This document shows positions 9,119 through 20,902 of a stretch of 64,000 nucleotides of DNA, piece by piece. The number at the start of each line of letters is the position of its first letter. The stretch's first letter is position 1. The stretch covers positions 2,914,001 to 2,978,000 of the forward strand of contig OY783214.1 of assembly GCA_963678705.1 (NCBI GenBank). The letters are read 5' to 3'. The notes below the pieces were generated by a model, which was not told where the DNA came from, searched no databases, and saw only the letters and a program-made list of their open reading frames with translations. The translations under genes were made by a program, and so were the position numbers. This DNA is from Panorpa germanica (lineage: Eukaryota > Arthropoda > Insecta > Mecoptera > Panorpidae).

Positions 9119-11720
9119 ATGACTTCTAAAGAAGGTGGATTGAATGAAACAGGGGGCAAATCATTTTTCACAAATGGAGAATGGGACAAAATTGCTCATT
9201 TTATGGTTGGAAATCCCCACAGGTATCGAGAAAATATAATAATTCCTAAAAACTTGGGACCTGTGCAAGTTAAAAGTAAAGAAGAAAAAATGGTCGAATC
9301 CTTCTTTGAAAGTTGTGCTTTTAAGTCAGTAATGAGCTGCGTTATAGGTAATTATGAATAAAACAATATCACTTTGTATTATTATTACAGTTACAAGAAC
9401 CTAAGGATTTTTTTTAATGTAATACGAATCATATGTTACAAAATATAGAATTGTTATTGACAAACAATACGGTATTAAAATGTATTATTTTATAAAAGGA
9501 AATGTTAATTATTTCTAGGATATGGTCTCGGGGCTGCAATTGGATTATTCTCCTCATCTGTCAGTCCTAACATCGCTGGACCTGGTCTTGAAAAACAACA
9601 AACAGCACGGGAAGTTTTTCGGGAAATGAAAGGGACAACTCTGTCATACGCTAAAAACTTTGCATTAATTGGAGCTGTATTTTCAGCCGTAGAGTGTACT
9701 ATAGAATCTGTAAGAGTATATTTTAAATTAAGGCCGGTACTAACATCTAAATGACGAGGTAGTCACTTTAAGGCAATATCAGCCACAATATTAAATTATA
9801 GTACAAAATGATGCATTGTATTTACATACTTTAATAGAAAAAATTACTCTGTCAATAGCAGAGGCTATACCCTAGTATAGTTTAAAAAGCTATTCAAGCT
9901 GATCGAAACTAAAATTAATTTTACATTCTTGCCACTTAGCGTTTACAGCATTCAAAGATCTTGGCAATGGGAAGTAATGTAAGACGAAAGTAAAGCCAAC
10001 GGCGGCATATACATTAAATAAATATATCATATACTCCGCATGATGACATAATGACAATTAGTCCATTTTTACTTGATCAATTGATAGCAAAATTTTAAAT
10101 ATTTTGTATAATGTCATCACTATAGCTTTCACTTCATCACTATTATTTAAAAAATGTTAAAAGTTTGATCATTTATCGTGGAAATATCTTCTTTAATGCA
10201 CTATACCTCAAATACGTGAAATGTTACAGATATAACTAAAAATTAAATAATTACTGAAGTTAGTTGAGATATTTGGTAAAAACTTTCTCAGATATACCAT
10301 ACACATAAAAACAAATTAGAAGTTGATCCCGATTTATTCTCTTTAGTGGTCTGCAAAACTACACAATATTATAAATTTTAAGTTAATGTAGACTCTTACA
10401 ACTGGGTATTTAAAAGTATATTTTACCCGTATTCATCATAGTTTAGTTGCTAGAGTTTGCTTAGAGATGCAAAGTTTGAGGGAGAATTAACATTCTTAAA
10501 AAATCATAAATATTAATAAAAAAAAATTGTTTTTAATATACTTAGAAAACCATTCTCTCCATTTTTTTGGTTTATTTAATAAAATCAAAATTTATTGTTG
10601 AGTTTCGCTTTCCAGAATCACAAGTTTGCAATATTTATTTAAAATTAATTTATTTAAATTGTATCTGAATTTGTTTCTGTTCTGATAATTATATTAACCT
10701 TTGCAATTACCCATGGCATTTGTAGAAAGATCTTTCTTGGGATTAAAAATAATGAAAAATTACTTGATATCTGGAGCATAGGTCAACGATTTACTTTCGG
10801 CTTAGCCAATTTATTTATCGAATCCGAATGAACCAAGAAAATAAATTATCATTTTAGACCAATTTGTCCAGTGTAATAAATAGCAAATTGCCAGAAACTA
10901 TTTTTTTGTTCTACGAAAGGAGGCCCCGTTAGTTAACTTTCACCGTAGAATTTTGTTTAGTACCGGCCCGGTTCAATTCAAAAAAATATAATATAATCAT
11001 GTTTACAAATATTTTGTAGAGCCGAGGTAAAACTGACTGGAAAAATGGAACATACGCTGGTGCAGTAACAGGTGGTCTTATAGGTGTTAGAGGTAAATAA
11101 AGTAGATTAATCTAGGCACTACCCAGAAATGCGTCTTCAAATCATTTAATGCAACAAACAGGTGGAAGAGCTGGTCTAGCTAATTTGGGTGCACTAAGTT
11201 CGAATATTTTGTTACTACCTCAATTTTGATGATTTACAGTTCCATCTTGAAAAATGATCATTAAAAATGGATCTTATTGCATTATCTTCTTGTCTGTGTT
11301 ATTATCAATGTGATAGAGTTAAAAAAAATAGTAATTTCCTACAATTATTGTATATCTGATAGATTATTGAGCTGTACCGTTTCAAAATCAAGCAATATTT
11401 ATCTTAGTACATTGGAAATATTGCAATGAAAAATAGTTTTAGTTTTATCATTTTTTCAAGTTATTGCTCTATATCAAAATGAGGCTGGTAAACCAAATAT
11501 TCGGAATCAGCCCGCCCAAATTAATTGGAAAAGTTTATGAATCTGATTATCCGCCAATTTGCCGCATTTTGTTTCAATTCTGGATTTTGAGGCCAGTCTA
11601 TTATAAACTCTTCTTCTTTAACTAATATTGTTTTCAGCTGGAATCAAAGCCGGTCTTATAGGAGCTGCAGGATTTGCGGCGTTCTCAACTGTTATAGACT
11701 ATTATATGCGTAGCAGATAA
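9119..11720 (+). CDS. Tim22: TIM22, mitochondrial inner-membrane import translocase subunit
   Basis: Four exons (9119-9347, 9519-9709, 11020-11092, 11638-11720) join in phase to 191 residues, close to the ~194 of vertebrates. TIM22 is the channel of the carrier translocase, which inserts metabolite carriers and other multi-span proteins into the inner membrane. The Tim17/Tim22/Tim23 fold shows as glycine-rich membrane segments: [51 protein letters not shown] and [15 protein letters not shown]. The cysteines in FFESCAFKS and AVECTIES match the conserved pair in this family. The start ATG follows an A-rich context. A poly(A) signal AATAAA lies at 11885. Introns 2 and 3 are largely repeat-derived. 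Confidence 0.93.
9732..10968. mobile_element. Element filling TIM22 intron 2
   Basis: GGCCGGTACTAA at 9732 is a perfect 12-bp inverted match of TTAGTACCGGCC near 10957-10968. Together they bracket almost the whole 1.31 kb intron. An interior segment (about 10068-10430) is shared with RGS7 intron 8 (about 63088-63290), which supports a dispersed repeat. No coding frame is seen. Confidence 0.5.
11123..11585. mobile_element. Palindromic MITE (CCAGAAAT family) in TIM22 intron 3
   Basis: It starts CCAGAAATGCGTCTTCAAAT and closes with 'gccaatttgccgcattttg' and 'ttctgg', the inverted counterparts of ends seen in other copies (43189-43295 and 51115-51385). It takes up most of the 545-bp intron. The interior carries 'aatttgggtgcactaagttc', similar to 51200-51230. 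Diverged, so the edges are approximate. Confidence 0.4.
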
Positions 11721-12955
11721 TAACAATAGTTAACATAATTTTAATTTTATCACAATACCGTCTCTCCGTTTTGCAAGTACATCATAAAAACAGCTATATT
11801 ATTTATATATTTCATTTACTTTGTTATGCTTTTACAAGTACAAAATATAGTCGGTTGTAAATAACATATGTTGATTAGTCTAATAATAAATACATTTGTT
11901 TTTAAAGGTGTTATTTATTTGATCCATCCCTAAATCTTAAGTACTACAATTATTAATAAATAAAATGTGAACTTTCTGTCCTTTTAGTAAATAGGAAAAA
12001 CTGTTGTAGATTTAAATTTCTAAAAAATATATTTCTTACACATCATTAAATAAAAAGTGCTTATTTAATATCTTATATTTTCTGAATTACTCTACAGCAA
12101 CAAGTGACCTTTCTTTTTAAATATACATTGCAGTATTATAAAGATTTACTTGTTGCATTCATTATTTGCCAAATTTTATTCCAACAAATTTTTTTTCTTG
12201 TATAGAATTGCGTATCTCATCGAATTCCTCTTTTATAGCCACATTTCAACGTTAAAACTGCATCAATAACTCCTAGATAACTTTTATTCCACAAAACAAT
12301 GTATACGATACCACATAAATTTAGAAATTAAATTGGATAAGTCTGCTGTCGTTAGTTGCGTTCTTCATTGTTCTTCTAGCTATTCTAAATTAAGATGCAT
12401 GTTGTCTTCTTGTTACGTTCATCTTCTGAAAACATGTACGTAATTACAACCAAACCAAACTTGGTGTCATTATAATTTTTTTTTAAGTTAGTTGTAGTTT
12501 TGCTGGCCTAAGCACAATAGTCCTGTCTTTAATTCCTCCACTGCATTTTTGTTAAAATAGTGTGAGTATAAAAAAAACCTCTGTTTTCGTCAACAAATTT
12601 TGACGAATTATTGAATATTTATATAAAAAGACAAATCCAAATTGTTCATCATAAAAAATGACAGCTTTTTACACCTACAACGCAATAAAAAGCTCCAAAA
12701 TTCATTTTTACATGCAATAAGAAGCTCTAAAATTCATTTTTTACATGCAATATAGCATCCATGGAGCGAATGAAGCTAATATTTCTTTTAATCATCCTTC
12801 CTGCCAATTGTCCTGTATTCTGAGATTCTACTGTATTATGATCTGTATTCTTCTTACTTTTTTTATTAAGTATTTGTGTAACCTACATTATATTTAGTTT
12901 TTAATGTTTACTTATTAAATATATTTGGTACATATCTGAATTGTTGTTTCCATTA
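11721..12955. other. Intergenic between TIM22 and the orphan minus-strand gene
   Basis: The two genes converge here. The stretch contains the TIM22 3' UTR with AATAAA at 11885 and, for the opposite gene, TTTATT at 12862 (a minus-strand poly(A) signal). The rest is AT-rich with no recognisable gene, repeat or RNA. A short direct repeat of ~30 bp ('aagctc..aaaattcattttt.acatgcaata', 12689-12750) is the only structure. Confidence 0.5.
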
Positions 12956-13903
12956 TTACTTGCGTGACAAGTTTGGTACATTTCCAACGTGCTGGATTAT
13001 ACTTTTTAAAATGCGACGTCTTAAACATTTCTTGGTTGTTGCTCTTTTTACCTTCCTCGTACTATTTAATGAATCATTTGTAGTTTGTGTGCAATCGCTA
13101 TTTTCATCACCAACTGTAGTCATTTTTGCTTCGTTCATACTGTTTTCCAATTCATTTTGATATACATCAATTTCCTTGTCGATATCAGCTGTTTTAAATT
13201 TATTCACATTTACATTTACATCAATTATATCTTTTACGGAAACAGGTAAAATATTTGTTTGTTTTAAAATTGCATCCTTTTCGGAAGTAGTGTTTTCAAC
13301 AACATCATTAAAATTAACTCTTATTCCTAAGCTAGGTGTAAAAGATATAGCAATTGCACTACTTTGCAATTCGAGTGCTGGATTTTCAAAACAACCTTTA
13401 TCTTTACCGGTTTTTTTATTTTTTAACGGTTTTCTAACAACTTCGAAATTTTCATCAATTGTTTTTAATGTTGGTTTTGAAAAATGAACATCAAGCGCTG
13501 GATTCACAAATCCAATATCATCTTCAAACTGCTTTTTACTCTCTTTCCTTGCTTTAACTGGTCTTATTACTTCGTAAACATTAGATGAAATTGGTTTGGT
13601 TTTCTTTTGGTTTAAAATTGTTGTCAACTTCCTTTCAGCATTTATAGTTAGTAATGATTTGTGCTCTACCTGTCTATACAAACTATCATAGCCTCCAGAT
13701 GAACTATCATTCAATGCTTGATTTTCCAACCCATTGTTATATATTGACTCTTTAATATGCTGTCGTTTACGTTCTATTACATTTTTACCAGGCTTCTTAG
13801 TTATCGATAAATTTAAACCAACATTTTCACCTCTCTTACGTTTCCTATTTTTCATTTTTCGTTTAATTTCATATTTGTTATTGTTTATTACAGGCGTAGA
13901 CAT
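12956..13903 (-). CDS. Unrecognised basic protein with three G..N.AL motifs
   Basis: A single uninterrupted frame of 315 codons from an ATG at 13903. The frame is open to 13933, but only a TTG lies there, and a stop precedes it. I do not recognise the protein. Both ends are strongly basic (KRKMKNRKRKRGE near the N-terminus; CLRRRILKSIIQHVG near the C-terminus), which suggests a nuclear protein. The rest is polar and low in hydrophobics. A short motif occurs three times: NGLENQALND, IGFVNPALDV and GCFENPALEL. The first copy is followed by GGYDSLYRQVEH. No membrane segment or signal peptide is seen. On the minus strand 'tttttgaacttttag' ends just upstream of the frame and could be an acceptor for a 5'-UTR intron. 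The length, codon use and lack of stops argue for a real gene. Confidence 0.65.
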   Translation of the reverse strand: MSTPVINNNKYEIKRKMKNRKRKRGENVGLNLSITKKPGKNVIERKRQHIKESIYNNGLENQALNDSSSGGYDSLYRQVEHKSLLTINAERKLTTILNQKKTKPISSNVYEVIRPVKARKESKKQFEDDIGFVNPALDVHFSKPTLKTIDENFEVVRKPLKNKKTGKDKGCFENPALELQSSAIAISFTPSLGIRVNFNDVVENTTSEKDAILKQTNILPVSVKDIIDVNVNVNKFKTADIDKEIDVYQNELENSMNEAKMTTVGDENSDCTQTTNDSLNSTRKVKRATTKKCLRRRILKSIIQHVGNVPNLSRK

Positions 13904-14259
13904 ATTTAATGATATCGGTTTTGATTTAGTCAATTAATCTAAAAGTTCAAAAAATAGTTATAAGACTATGTACTGTATATATAGATATACCTTTTAGTCA
14001 AGTTTTTTAGAATTATTATAAACCATATATAACACTTGTACCTTTAAAACGTCCGTATTAAATAATAATAATAAAAAAAATTACTAAGAATTACTTTTGT
14101 TCTATCTCACTGCTGTCTAAGCTGTCTGCTGACAAGCGAAGCGAGATAAAATTTGAACAGGTGCTAAACACATTGCAGCTGTTATATTTAAAAATGTCTC
14201 TGATAAAATTGTTTAGGCCCATTCCCTGCGCCTGTTTTAATGGAGGTTTGAAGCATTCT

Positions 14260-14452
14260 TAATTTATATAAAGCACCTCAAATAATGTGCAAATCTTTTT
14301 TAATAATTCGGAAATTTTAAACCGAAAAATTAAACGAGGTATTAACAATTAAAAGAACCATTTTTACCCTTTCATTATTAAACAGATTATTAGAGAGTAA
14401 TTGAATATTTGAGATCTTGATAGACAACTTTATAAATATATATAGCACTACC
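14260..14452 (+). repeat. Decayed MITE-1 fragment
   Basis: It carries the right-hand MITE-1 order: 'gaggtattaacaattaaaag', 'taattgaatatttgagatc', 'acaactttataaatatatat'. Strongly diverged and without a recognisable terminus. The surrounding DNA from 13937 to 15611 is AT-rich and otherwise shows only another such fragment at about 15130-15345. Confidence 0.4.
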
Positions 14453-15129
14453 ACGATTATTTTAGGTGTTTAGGCCTAATTCTGTAACTTTTCACAAATC
14501 CGACCTTATTTTTTTTACCGCTCGAATAGGACGTTACTAAATAAAATATCACAGTAGCAATCTAATCTTTGATACTTTTTATTTGCCGTCATGCCGCTAC
14601 TACAGTGAAAGAGTTCATGTACAGATATAAGAATCTGCTCTGTGAACTCGAATATTCTCCTGATGTTGCTACATCATAACGTACAGTAAAGTAATGTAGG
14701 ACTCTATCCTTCAGACAACAACGGAACTCGGAATCTCTGTTTAATAATGCCTAATTAAAGGTTCTTTCGATAGTATTTATTTATGGCACGTATTTCAACC
14801 TATCTTCTAGAGTACCATGTTCTACATTTAAAGTAGGAGTAAACAGCCATGGTGGCCGAGAATATCCAGAATTTTTAAATTAAATTTTAATAATAATTTT
14901 TTTAAATGTACTTCGCAGTACTTCGACAATATGCAACAGTAAACTGCTTGAGTTTAAGAATAATCATTTTGTTACCAACTTGAGGAATCTGAATTTCCTT
15001 TAAACACGAGGTCTACGAAGTCATCGATATTATTTTTCTGTGTTCAAAATATTTATAATAACAACACTTTAGGCGGCGCACCAGCAGATTATCTCTGACC
15101 AGCAGCTGTAAGTAGTAACTGACTCAGCC

Positions 15130-15345
15130 ATGCATCTCTTTTGCATTTTATTGTATAAAAGAAATGGCAATTGAAAGAAAGAAAGTGTATAAGAATCTTA
15201 AAAGTTGATCAGAACAAACTATTTTTTATTAACTACGCTGATCCTTTTAATGATTAATTGTTAATATCACCTAAAATATAGGGATTTCTTCGAAAATAAA
15301 TGGACATTTGAGATCCTAAAAGCCAATTTAAGTTATGTTGTGTCT
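15130..15345 (+). repeat. Decayed MITE-1 fragment, old subfamily
   Basis: It shows 'ctcttttgcattttattgta', then 'ttgttaatatcacctaaaat', then 'tggacatttgagatcctaaa', matching the older MITE-1 subfamily seen whole at 24086-24528. The ends are lost. Confidence 0.4.
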
Positions 15346-15611
15346 AAAGTTTAACCTAATAAATGATTTCTTCAATTCTATTTTGTCAACGACCGACCAC
15401 GGTTTATCAACAAAAAAATCGAACTGAGGTTAACCCAGACTCGAATAAGAAATACAGCTGAATAACAAAAGTAATAATCAAAGTTTATACTAAACCACAG
15501 ATAACTTAGAATTTAATAATTAAAAACGAAATTTTAGATTACATCAATTTATTTAAGTTATTACATACAATTTTATTTATTCTATCTGTAATTGGCCTGA
15601 AGATTATCCAT

Positions 15612-15912
15612 TTATTCTTCATATTGGTCTTTAATATCCTTCCATAATTTCTGAAACAACCAAAAAAGACAAAATTATACATACATTATTAATTAAAAGA
15701 GCATGATTCTTTAGCGGTATATTAAAAATAAAAATTTTAAGGTCTGCGCAAATTACATAACAATTAGGGTTATATGTACTTACTCCTTGATTATATTTTT
15801 GGAATATGTATTCAGAGCCTAGTTCAAAGGTTCTCTCAAAGAAGAATGTTGAAGCCATTATCGCAGCAGTAAACGTAGATGTTCTTCTAAATACAAGTTC
15901 GTAAAGCGACAT
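15612..15912 (-). CDS. UQCR10: UQCR10, cytochrome bc1 complex subunit 9
   Basis: Two minus-strand exons, 15912-15784 and 15650-15612, join at a codon boundary to 55 residues, the normal size of this subunit (oxen in Drosophila). The single-span protein sits in respiratory complex III next to the Rieske protein and cytochrome c1. Diagnostic sequence: FRRTSTF near residue 9, FFFERTFELGSEYIF in the membrane segment, then YNQGKLWKDIKDQY across the junction, matching the family's EGKLWKHIK tail. The donor is GGA/gtaagt and the acceptor tttcag. A minus-strand poly(A) signal (TTTATT on plus, 15572) lies ~35 bp past the stop. Confidence 0.93.
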
Positions 15913-16692
15913 TATTGAGTTTAATTTTTACTTTTCGTAAAAACTTTCCTTCAAGAAATCAACAGCAATGTCAAAAGTACTCCACAAAGTACTCCAATCC
16001 AGTAACATGAAGTGCATGTGCATATATAAAATGTCAACTGATGTGAACCAACTTAATAATGCTTACTACTTTAATTTAAATTATTTAATAATTTTTTATA
16101 ATCATTTATTTGATTTTTCGAATTAAATAATCGTCTATTAAATATATTGAGCAATTTACGCTGTATCTATTTTAAAGTAAATAAAAGTAAGATTGCATAT
16201 ATTTATAAAAAATTTGATGTAACATTGTTCCTTCACGAACATCATAAGAACATAATTGATTTGAACATAATATTATTAATCAAAATTTAATATATTAATT
16301 TTTCACTCTATTAGAAAACAGAGCAATATGTATTTTCTATTTTAAGTGTATTATATATTAAATTTATATATTTTTATTTAATTATTTTCTTTTTATGTAA
16401 TATTTTAATATTGGCGCTCTTGTATATTAATAATACATATGAGACATATCTTGCGACACCTCTGCCATCTCTGTGTTATTCTCAGTTGCTCCTCTTGCTT
16501 GCTTGTCAGTTATAATAATATAATTAAATACCGTACTAACCGGAGTAACTTAAAAGTTAGGAATCTCATTCAAGTGTTGTGTATAAATTTTAAGTTAATA
16601 ACTAAAAAATAAAGAATTGTGTAGTGAATTAATGACATAAATTACTTTTAAATTCTTTGATTTTATTTTGTGTGTTTATTTTTCTTGTTAAA
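15913..16692. other. Divergent intergenic region, UQCR10 / septin
   Basis: The two genes start on opposite strands about 780 bp apart. The stretch is very AT-rich. A less AT-rich patch at about 16440-16520 ('gacacctctgccatctctgt', 'ctcctcttgcttgcttgtca') is the likely septin promoter or 5' UTR. No TATA box or known operator can be assigned with confidence. Confidence 0.35.
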
Positions 16693-19600
16693 ATGTCAAG
16701 CGAGTCTATAAAAAATGTATGTATAATATAATACTACTTCAAAAGGGTGACTAATTTTGAAGAGAATGCATAGTTTTAATGTTAAAACTAAATATTACTA
16801 TCTTATTTTCATTTGTACAATATCGACTAGTTAGTATTCATATAATATTCATGTATTATTTTTTATTTTAAATAAAATGTCTATTAATAAGTTCTGTAGG
16901 GGATGGGCGTGACCTTCAGACCTAGTGGACAAAAATTATTTGTTCTAATTATTGCAATAATTCATTTAGTTTAAAGATCATCGTTCACATATATTATTCA
17001 TTCAATATAAACAGTATCTCATTATGGTGTAATTTTTATTTAGTTCGCTAGCAATGAGGCTCATGGATGTGTGGGATTTGCAAATCTACCCAATCAAGTT
17101 CATAGAAAGTCTGTGAAAAAGGGATTCGAATTTACGTTGATGGTTGTTGGCGAAAGCGGGTTAGGAAAATCTACTTTGGTTAATAGTTTATTTTTGACCG
17201 ATCTTTATCCTGAACGAATAATACCTGGAGCCGTTGGTAAGTTTTAATTTTAGTTAAATAGAAATAAACAATTGGTGAAGTCTTATTCATATATTTTATG
17301 ATTTCCTGTCATGTCAAAGTTCATAATTTAACAAAATAAATACTATTACCATTTATTTCAGAAAAGACACATCAAACTGTTAAACTGGATGCATCAACTG
17401 TTGAAATTGAAGAGCGTGGTGTTAAATTACGTCTTACAGTGGTTGATACTCCGGGTTATGGAGATGCTATTGACAATACTGATAGTTTCCGCTCTATTTT
17501 ACAATACATTGACGAACAATTTGAAAAATTTCTACGAGATGAATCCGGTTTAAATCGTCGTAATATTGATGATAATAGAATTCACTGCTGTTTCTACTTT
17601 ATTTCGCCATTTGGACATGGGTATGAAAATTTGTGTTATTTTTATGTTGATGTTTCATTTATTTTTACTTATCTTCCCATACGATTTAATGCCTCACATC
17701 AAAAAAAAAATATATATAATACCTTAGATCAAAATTAAGATCTTTTGTTCGGATGGATTCATGTTTTAAACCACTATGCAAATTGTTCGATATACCCTAC
17801 TCTTAAGAAAGAACATATGTGAATTTCTTACTTTTTTTTATACCAAATTGATGTTTAATTTTTGTTTCTTCTGTGTAGCCTGAAACCTTTGGACGTAGAA
17901 TTTATGAAGCAGCTTCATAATAAAGTAAACATCGTGCCAGTCATCGCCAAGGCAGATGTATTGACAAAGAAAGAAATGCAGAAACTCAAGTCTATGGTTA
18001 GTCTACACTAATTTTTTAAATACTTTTTAAGGTAGTTTACTAGTGACAATCGGAGGCAAAAGTATAGTCAGATATATTTGACTCTATATTGATTTAATTA
18101 ATTGATTTTAAAAATATTTATTTAAAAAATAACGCAAAAGTTAGTTGAATTTGACATAAGGATTACTATTACAAAAAATACAATTATAATGTTGATTACA
18201 ATTATGGCAACGCTATCCATTACAACGCAACCATGTAAGCTGTTTTAAAGAAATATGAACTTTCAACCCTTATATATTTTTTTTACAGACTCGTCAAACC
18301 TTTCTTATTAAATAATCTAGAATATATTTTTTATCTGTGGATATCCATTCTCGTGATGGCTTTCTGCAAATATTTTATGTTAAATATGCGCCCTTACATT
18401 ATTAAGTTCTCTTTTTGCAGCTGGTCAAATTCATTTAAATTTTTTAAATTAAATTAAGGACATTTATATTACCATCCTATATAATTTTTTTCAAATTTTC
18501 TAAATTTTTTTTTTACTAGTGAACTACCTTAATATCTATCATTCTTATCAGCAAGGACCTCTTACTATGTTGGTTTGTTTTAATAGTCTCTTGGCTTCAG
18601 ATATAGATGTGAACTTTATCGCAGTCTTGTATGTTTTCATGATTTATTATTTCATGTTATTTATTACCTACCATTTTTAAGGTAATGCAAGAAATTGAAG
18701 ACAACGGAATTAAGATTTATCGATTACCGGATTGTGATAGTGATGAAGACGAAGATTATAAAGAACAAGTGCAGCAGTTGAAAGAAGCCGTTCCATTTGC
18801 GGTGTGTGGTGCCAATACATTTCTAGAAGTCAAAGGTCGCAAAATTAAAGGCCGTTTATATCCATGGGGAGTAGTAGAAGTTGAAAATCCAGAACATTGC
18901 GATTTTATAAAACTTAGAACCATGCTTATGTACGTATAAAGAAATCGAATTAGATCACTGTTTTTTTTTTTGCAATATCTTTTTGTCAGAGGGTCCCAAC
19001 ACAAAAGTATTTATTATAAATCCGTTGGTTGACTCCATTTTCTACAATTTTGATACATTTGAATTTGAATTTCAACTTAAATTTCAATATATATTTTTCT
19101 GTTCTAATTTGGTCGGAGTCGGATTACTGAAGTTATTTAGAGTCGAATATTTCTTTTTACAGAATCCACCTCCTATAAAAGAGCATTTTAAGCCACAAAA
19201 AAATGAAATATTTTTATATCTGTTATAGTGGTACTTCGCCTTCATTTTATATGTTTTTTTTTAATAAATTCTTATTCAAATATAAAATAAATATTTTTCG
19301 CAGTACACATATGCAGGACTTGCAGGAAGTAACACAGGAAGTGCACTACGAAAATTACCGTTCGGAACGCCTTGCCAAGGGAGTCATACAATCTAAAAGA
19401 GCAACGTATGTTTTTATAATATTTGAATATTAAATATGTGTTAGAGAAGGTAGTACTAATTCAAAGGTAATAACTTTGGATTACGGAAATAGTTTATTAA
19501 TCAGGAAAATCCGTTGGTAAAAGGAACCTTACATTTTGGGTAGCTAGTATTTTTTTTAAATGAATTTAAATTTGATAATTAAAAATTAACATTTTTAGTT

Positions 19601-19866
19601 TTTGACATTAGTTCATTTTAACACTAATTTTATTTTCTGATTAAGTCACAATTTTTAATTTAATTTCTAAGATTATTTATACCTTAATTATTTTTTTCTT
19701 TGTACGATGATTTACTGATGTAAAATTGTTTTACAGAATAACCGACGATAAAACACATGTAGTTGTTGGGGATAAAGATAAAATTCTTCAAGAAAAGGAA
19801 GCTGAATTAAAGAGAATGCAAGAAATGTTAGCTGCCATGCAAGCGAAAATTAAGCAACAGAACTGA
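16693..19866 (+). CDS. Sep1: Septin, Septin-1 (Sep1) type
   Basis: Seven exons (16693-16716, 17044-17236, 17362-17620, 17879-17996, 18682-18929, 19304-19405, 19737-19866) join in phase to 357 residues. The protein aligns along its length with Drosophila Septin-1, a filament-forming GTPase of the cell cortex and cytokinesis ring. Visible GTPase motifs are the P-loop GESGLGKST (44-52), DTPG (101-104) and AKAD (182-185). The septin unique element follows, with [14 protein letters not shown] and [20 protein letters not shown]. The C-terminus is a short coiled coil ([19 protein letters not shown]). The first exon holds only 8 codons, which fits a family whose N-terminus is variable. Intron 4 contains a 502-bp TIR element. 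AATAAA lies at 20342. Confidence 0.95.
18029..18530. mobile_element. TIR element in septin intron 4 (AAGGTAGT family)
   Basis: The left end AAGGTAGTTTACTAGTGACA and the right end TTTTTACTAGTGAACTACCTT are inverted repeats with small mismatches. The element is 502 bp and makes up most of the 685-bp intron. A related copy lies at 22550-22990 and a possible third near 38545-38935. No coding capacity. Confidence 0.65.
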
Positions 19867-20453
19867 TAACATTAAAGTAGTAATATTTTAACGAAAACTA
19901 TCCAATGACTTATGGAGTGTTCGAAATCTCAAATATTTTTTTATTAAGCATACTACAATATATATATATAGTAAATGCGAAGTGTATAAATTAACACCGA
20001 GTATTTAGTAGATAGGTTTTTAAATTGTACTTAATTTTTAGAATACATATATTGAAACAGTAATATTTTGGACACGATCTTTTATATATTATGAACTGAG
20101 ATTTTCAGAAGTTAATCCTATGAAATCAATGAAAGAAAATATTGAGAAAATTAATATTTTAATAATGCATTGATTTTCAAAGTTTTAAAATTGTAAAAAT
20201 AAGATCCATCGGACTAGCTTATAAAATATATAGAAGTCAAACGAATAAGACTTGTTTCTGAACGTTTCAAATGATTTACTATCAACTTTTTCCTAGATAT
20301 CTAAAAATTAAGAACTTATAAATTGAATTATTTTAATATTAAATAAAGATGTATACTTTTAAAGTAGTACATACACCTTAACATATGGCAAATATATATA
20401 AATTTAATGACTTTGAATATATTACGATACAATTCGAATGACTGGTATAAGCC

Positions 20454-20902
20454 CTGTCGCACTATGGAAGCGTATTTAAGCGACGGCGAATTCGGACGTA
20501 AATCAGCGGCTTGGTTGAGCGGCTACTACTTTCAACTTCTTTCGACTTCTGTGTCTTGAATGTGTGTGTTACAATACATACCATGTACCGATACGACTAC
20601 GCAAAGTCAACTTGTGTATTGGAGTTGTTTTGCACTAACATAATCTATCATTTTTATCGTTACACCACTGTTCTTTCATTCTCTTTCATATCCCCTTCCA
20701 GTGTATTCGTTTGGTCTCTTCCATGTATACCTTGGTTAAAATTCGTTTAAAAATGATTCCATTATGAGACCTACGTAACGCTTTTATTCGGACGGTTTTG
20801 TCGCTAGGAATGTGCGAGATTCATTACATTTGCAGTGTTCGTATAGGTAAAACGTAGTACCGCGTATACGTCCTGCCAAAATACGCTTACATAGTGCGAC
20901 AG
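20454..20902. mobile_element. MITE-3, 449 bp with 24-bp TIRs
   Basis: Terminal inverted repeats: CTGTCGCACTATGGAAGCGT at 20454 and its inverse ending GTGCGACAG at 20902, continuing to about 24 bp with one mismatch. The interior is less AT-rich than its surroundings. Only one copy was seen. It lies ~590 bp past the septin stop, within or just beyond its 3' UTR. A 79-codon open frame inside has no recognisable features. Confidence 0.7.

Noticed and set aside
13904-13933. N-terminal extension of the orphan gene to 13933
   Set aside because: The open frame reaches 13933 but begins with TTG there, not ATG. The first ATG is at 13903, and an in-frame stop lies just before 13933.
12960-13937. Plus-strand open frames over the orphan gene
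   Set aside because: They are hydrophobic shadows of the long minus-strand frame, with no start context or splice logic of their own.
20511-20750. 79-codon frame inside MITE-3
   Set aside because: It is confined to the MITE interior, has no family resemblance, and a non-autonomous element is a simpler explanation.
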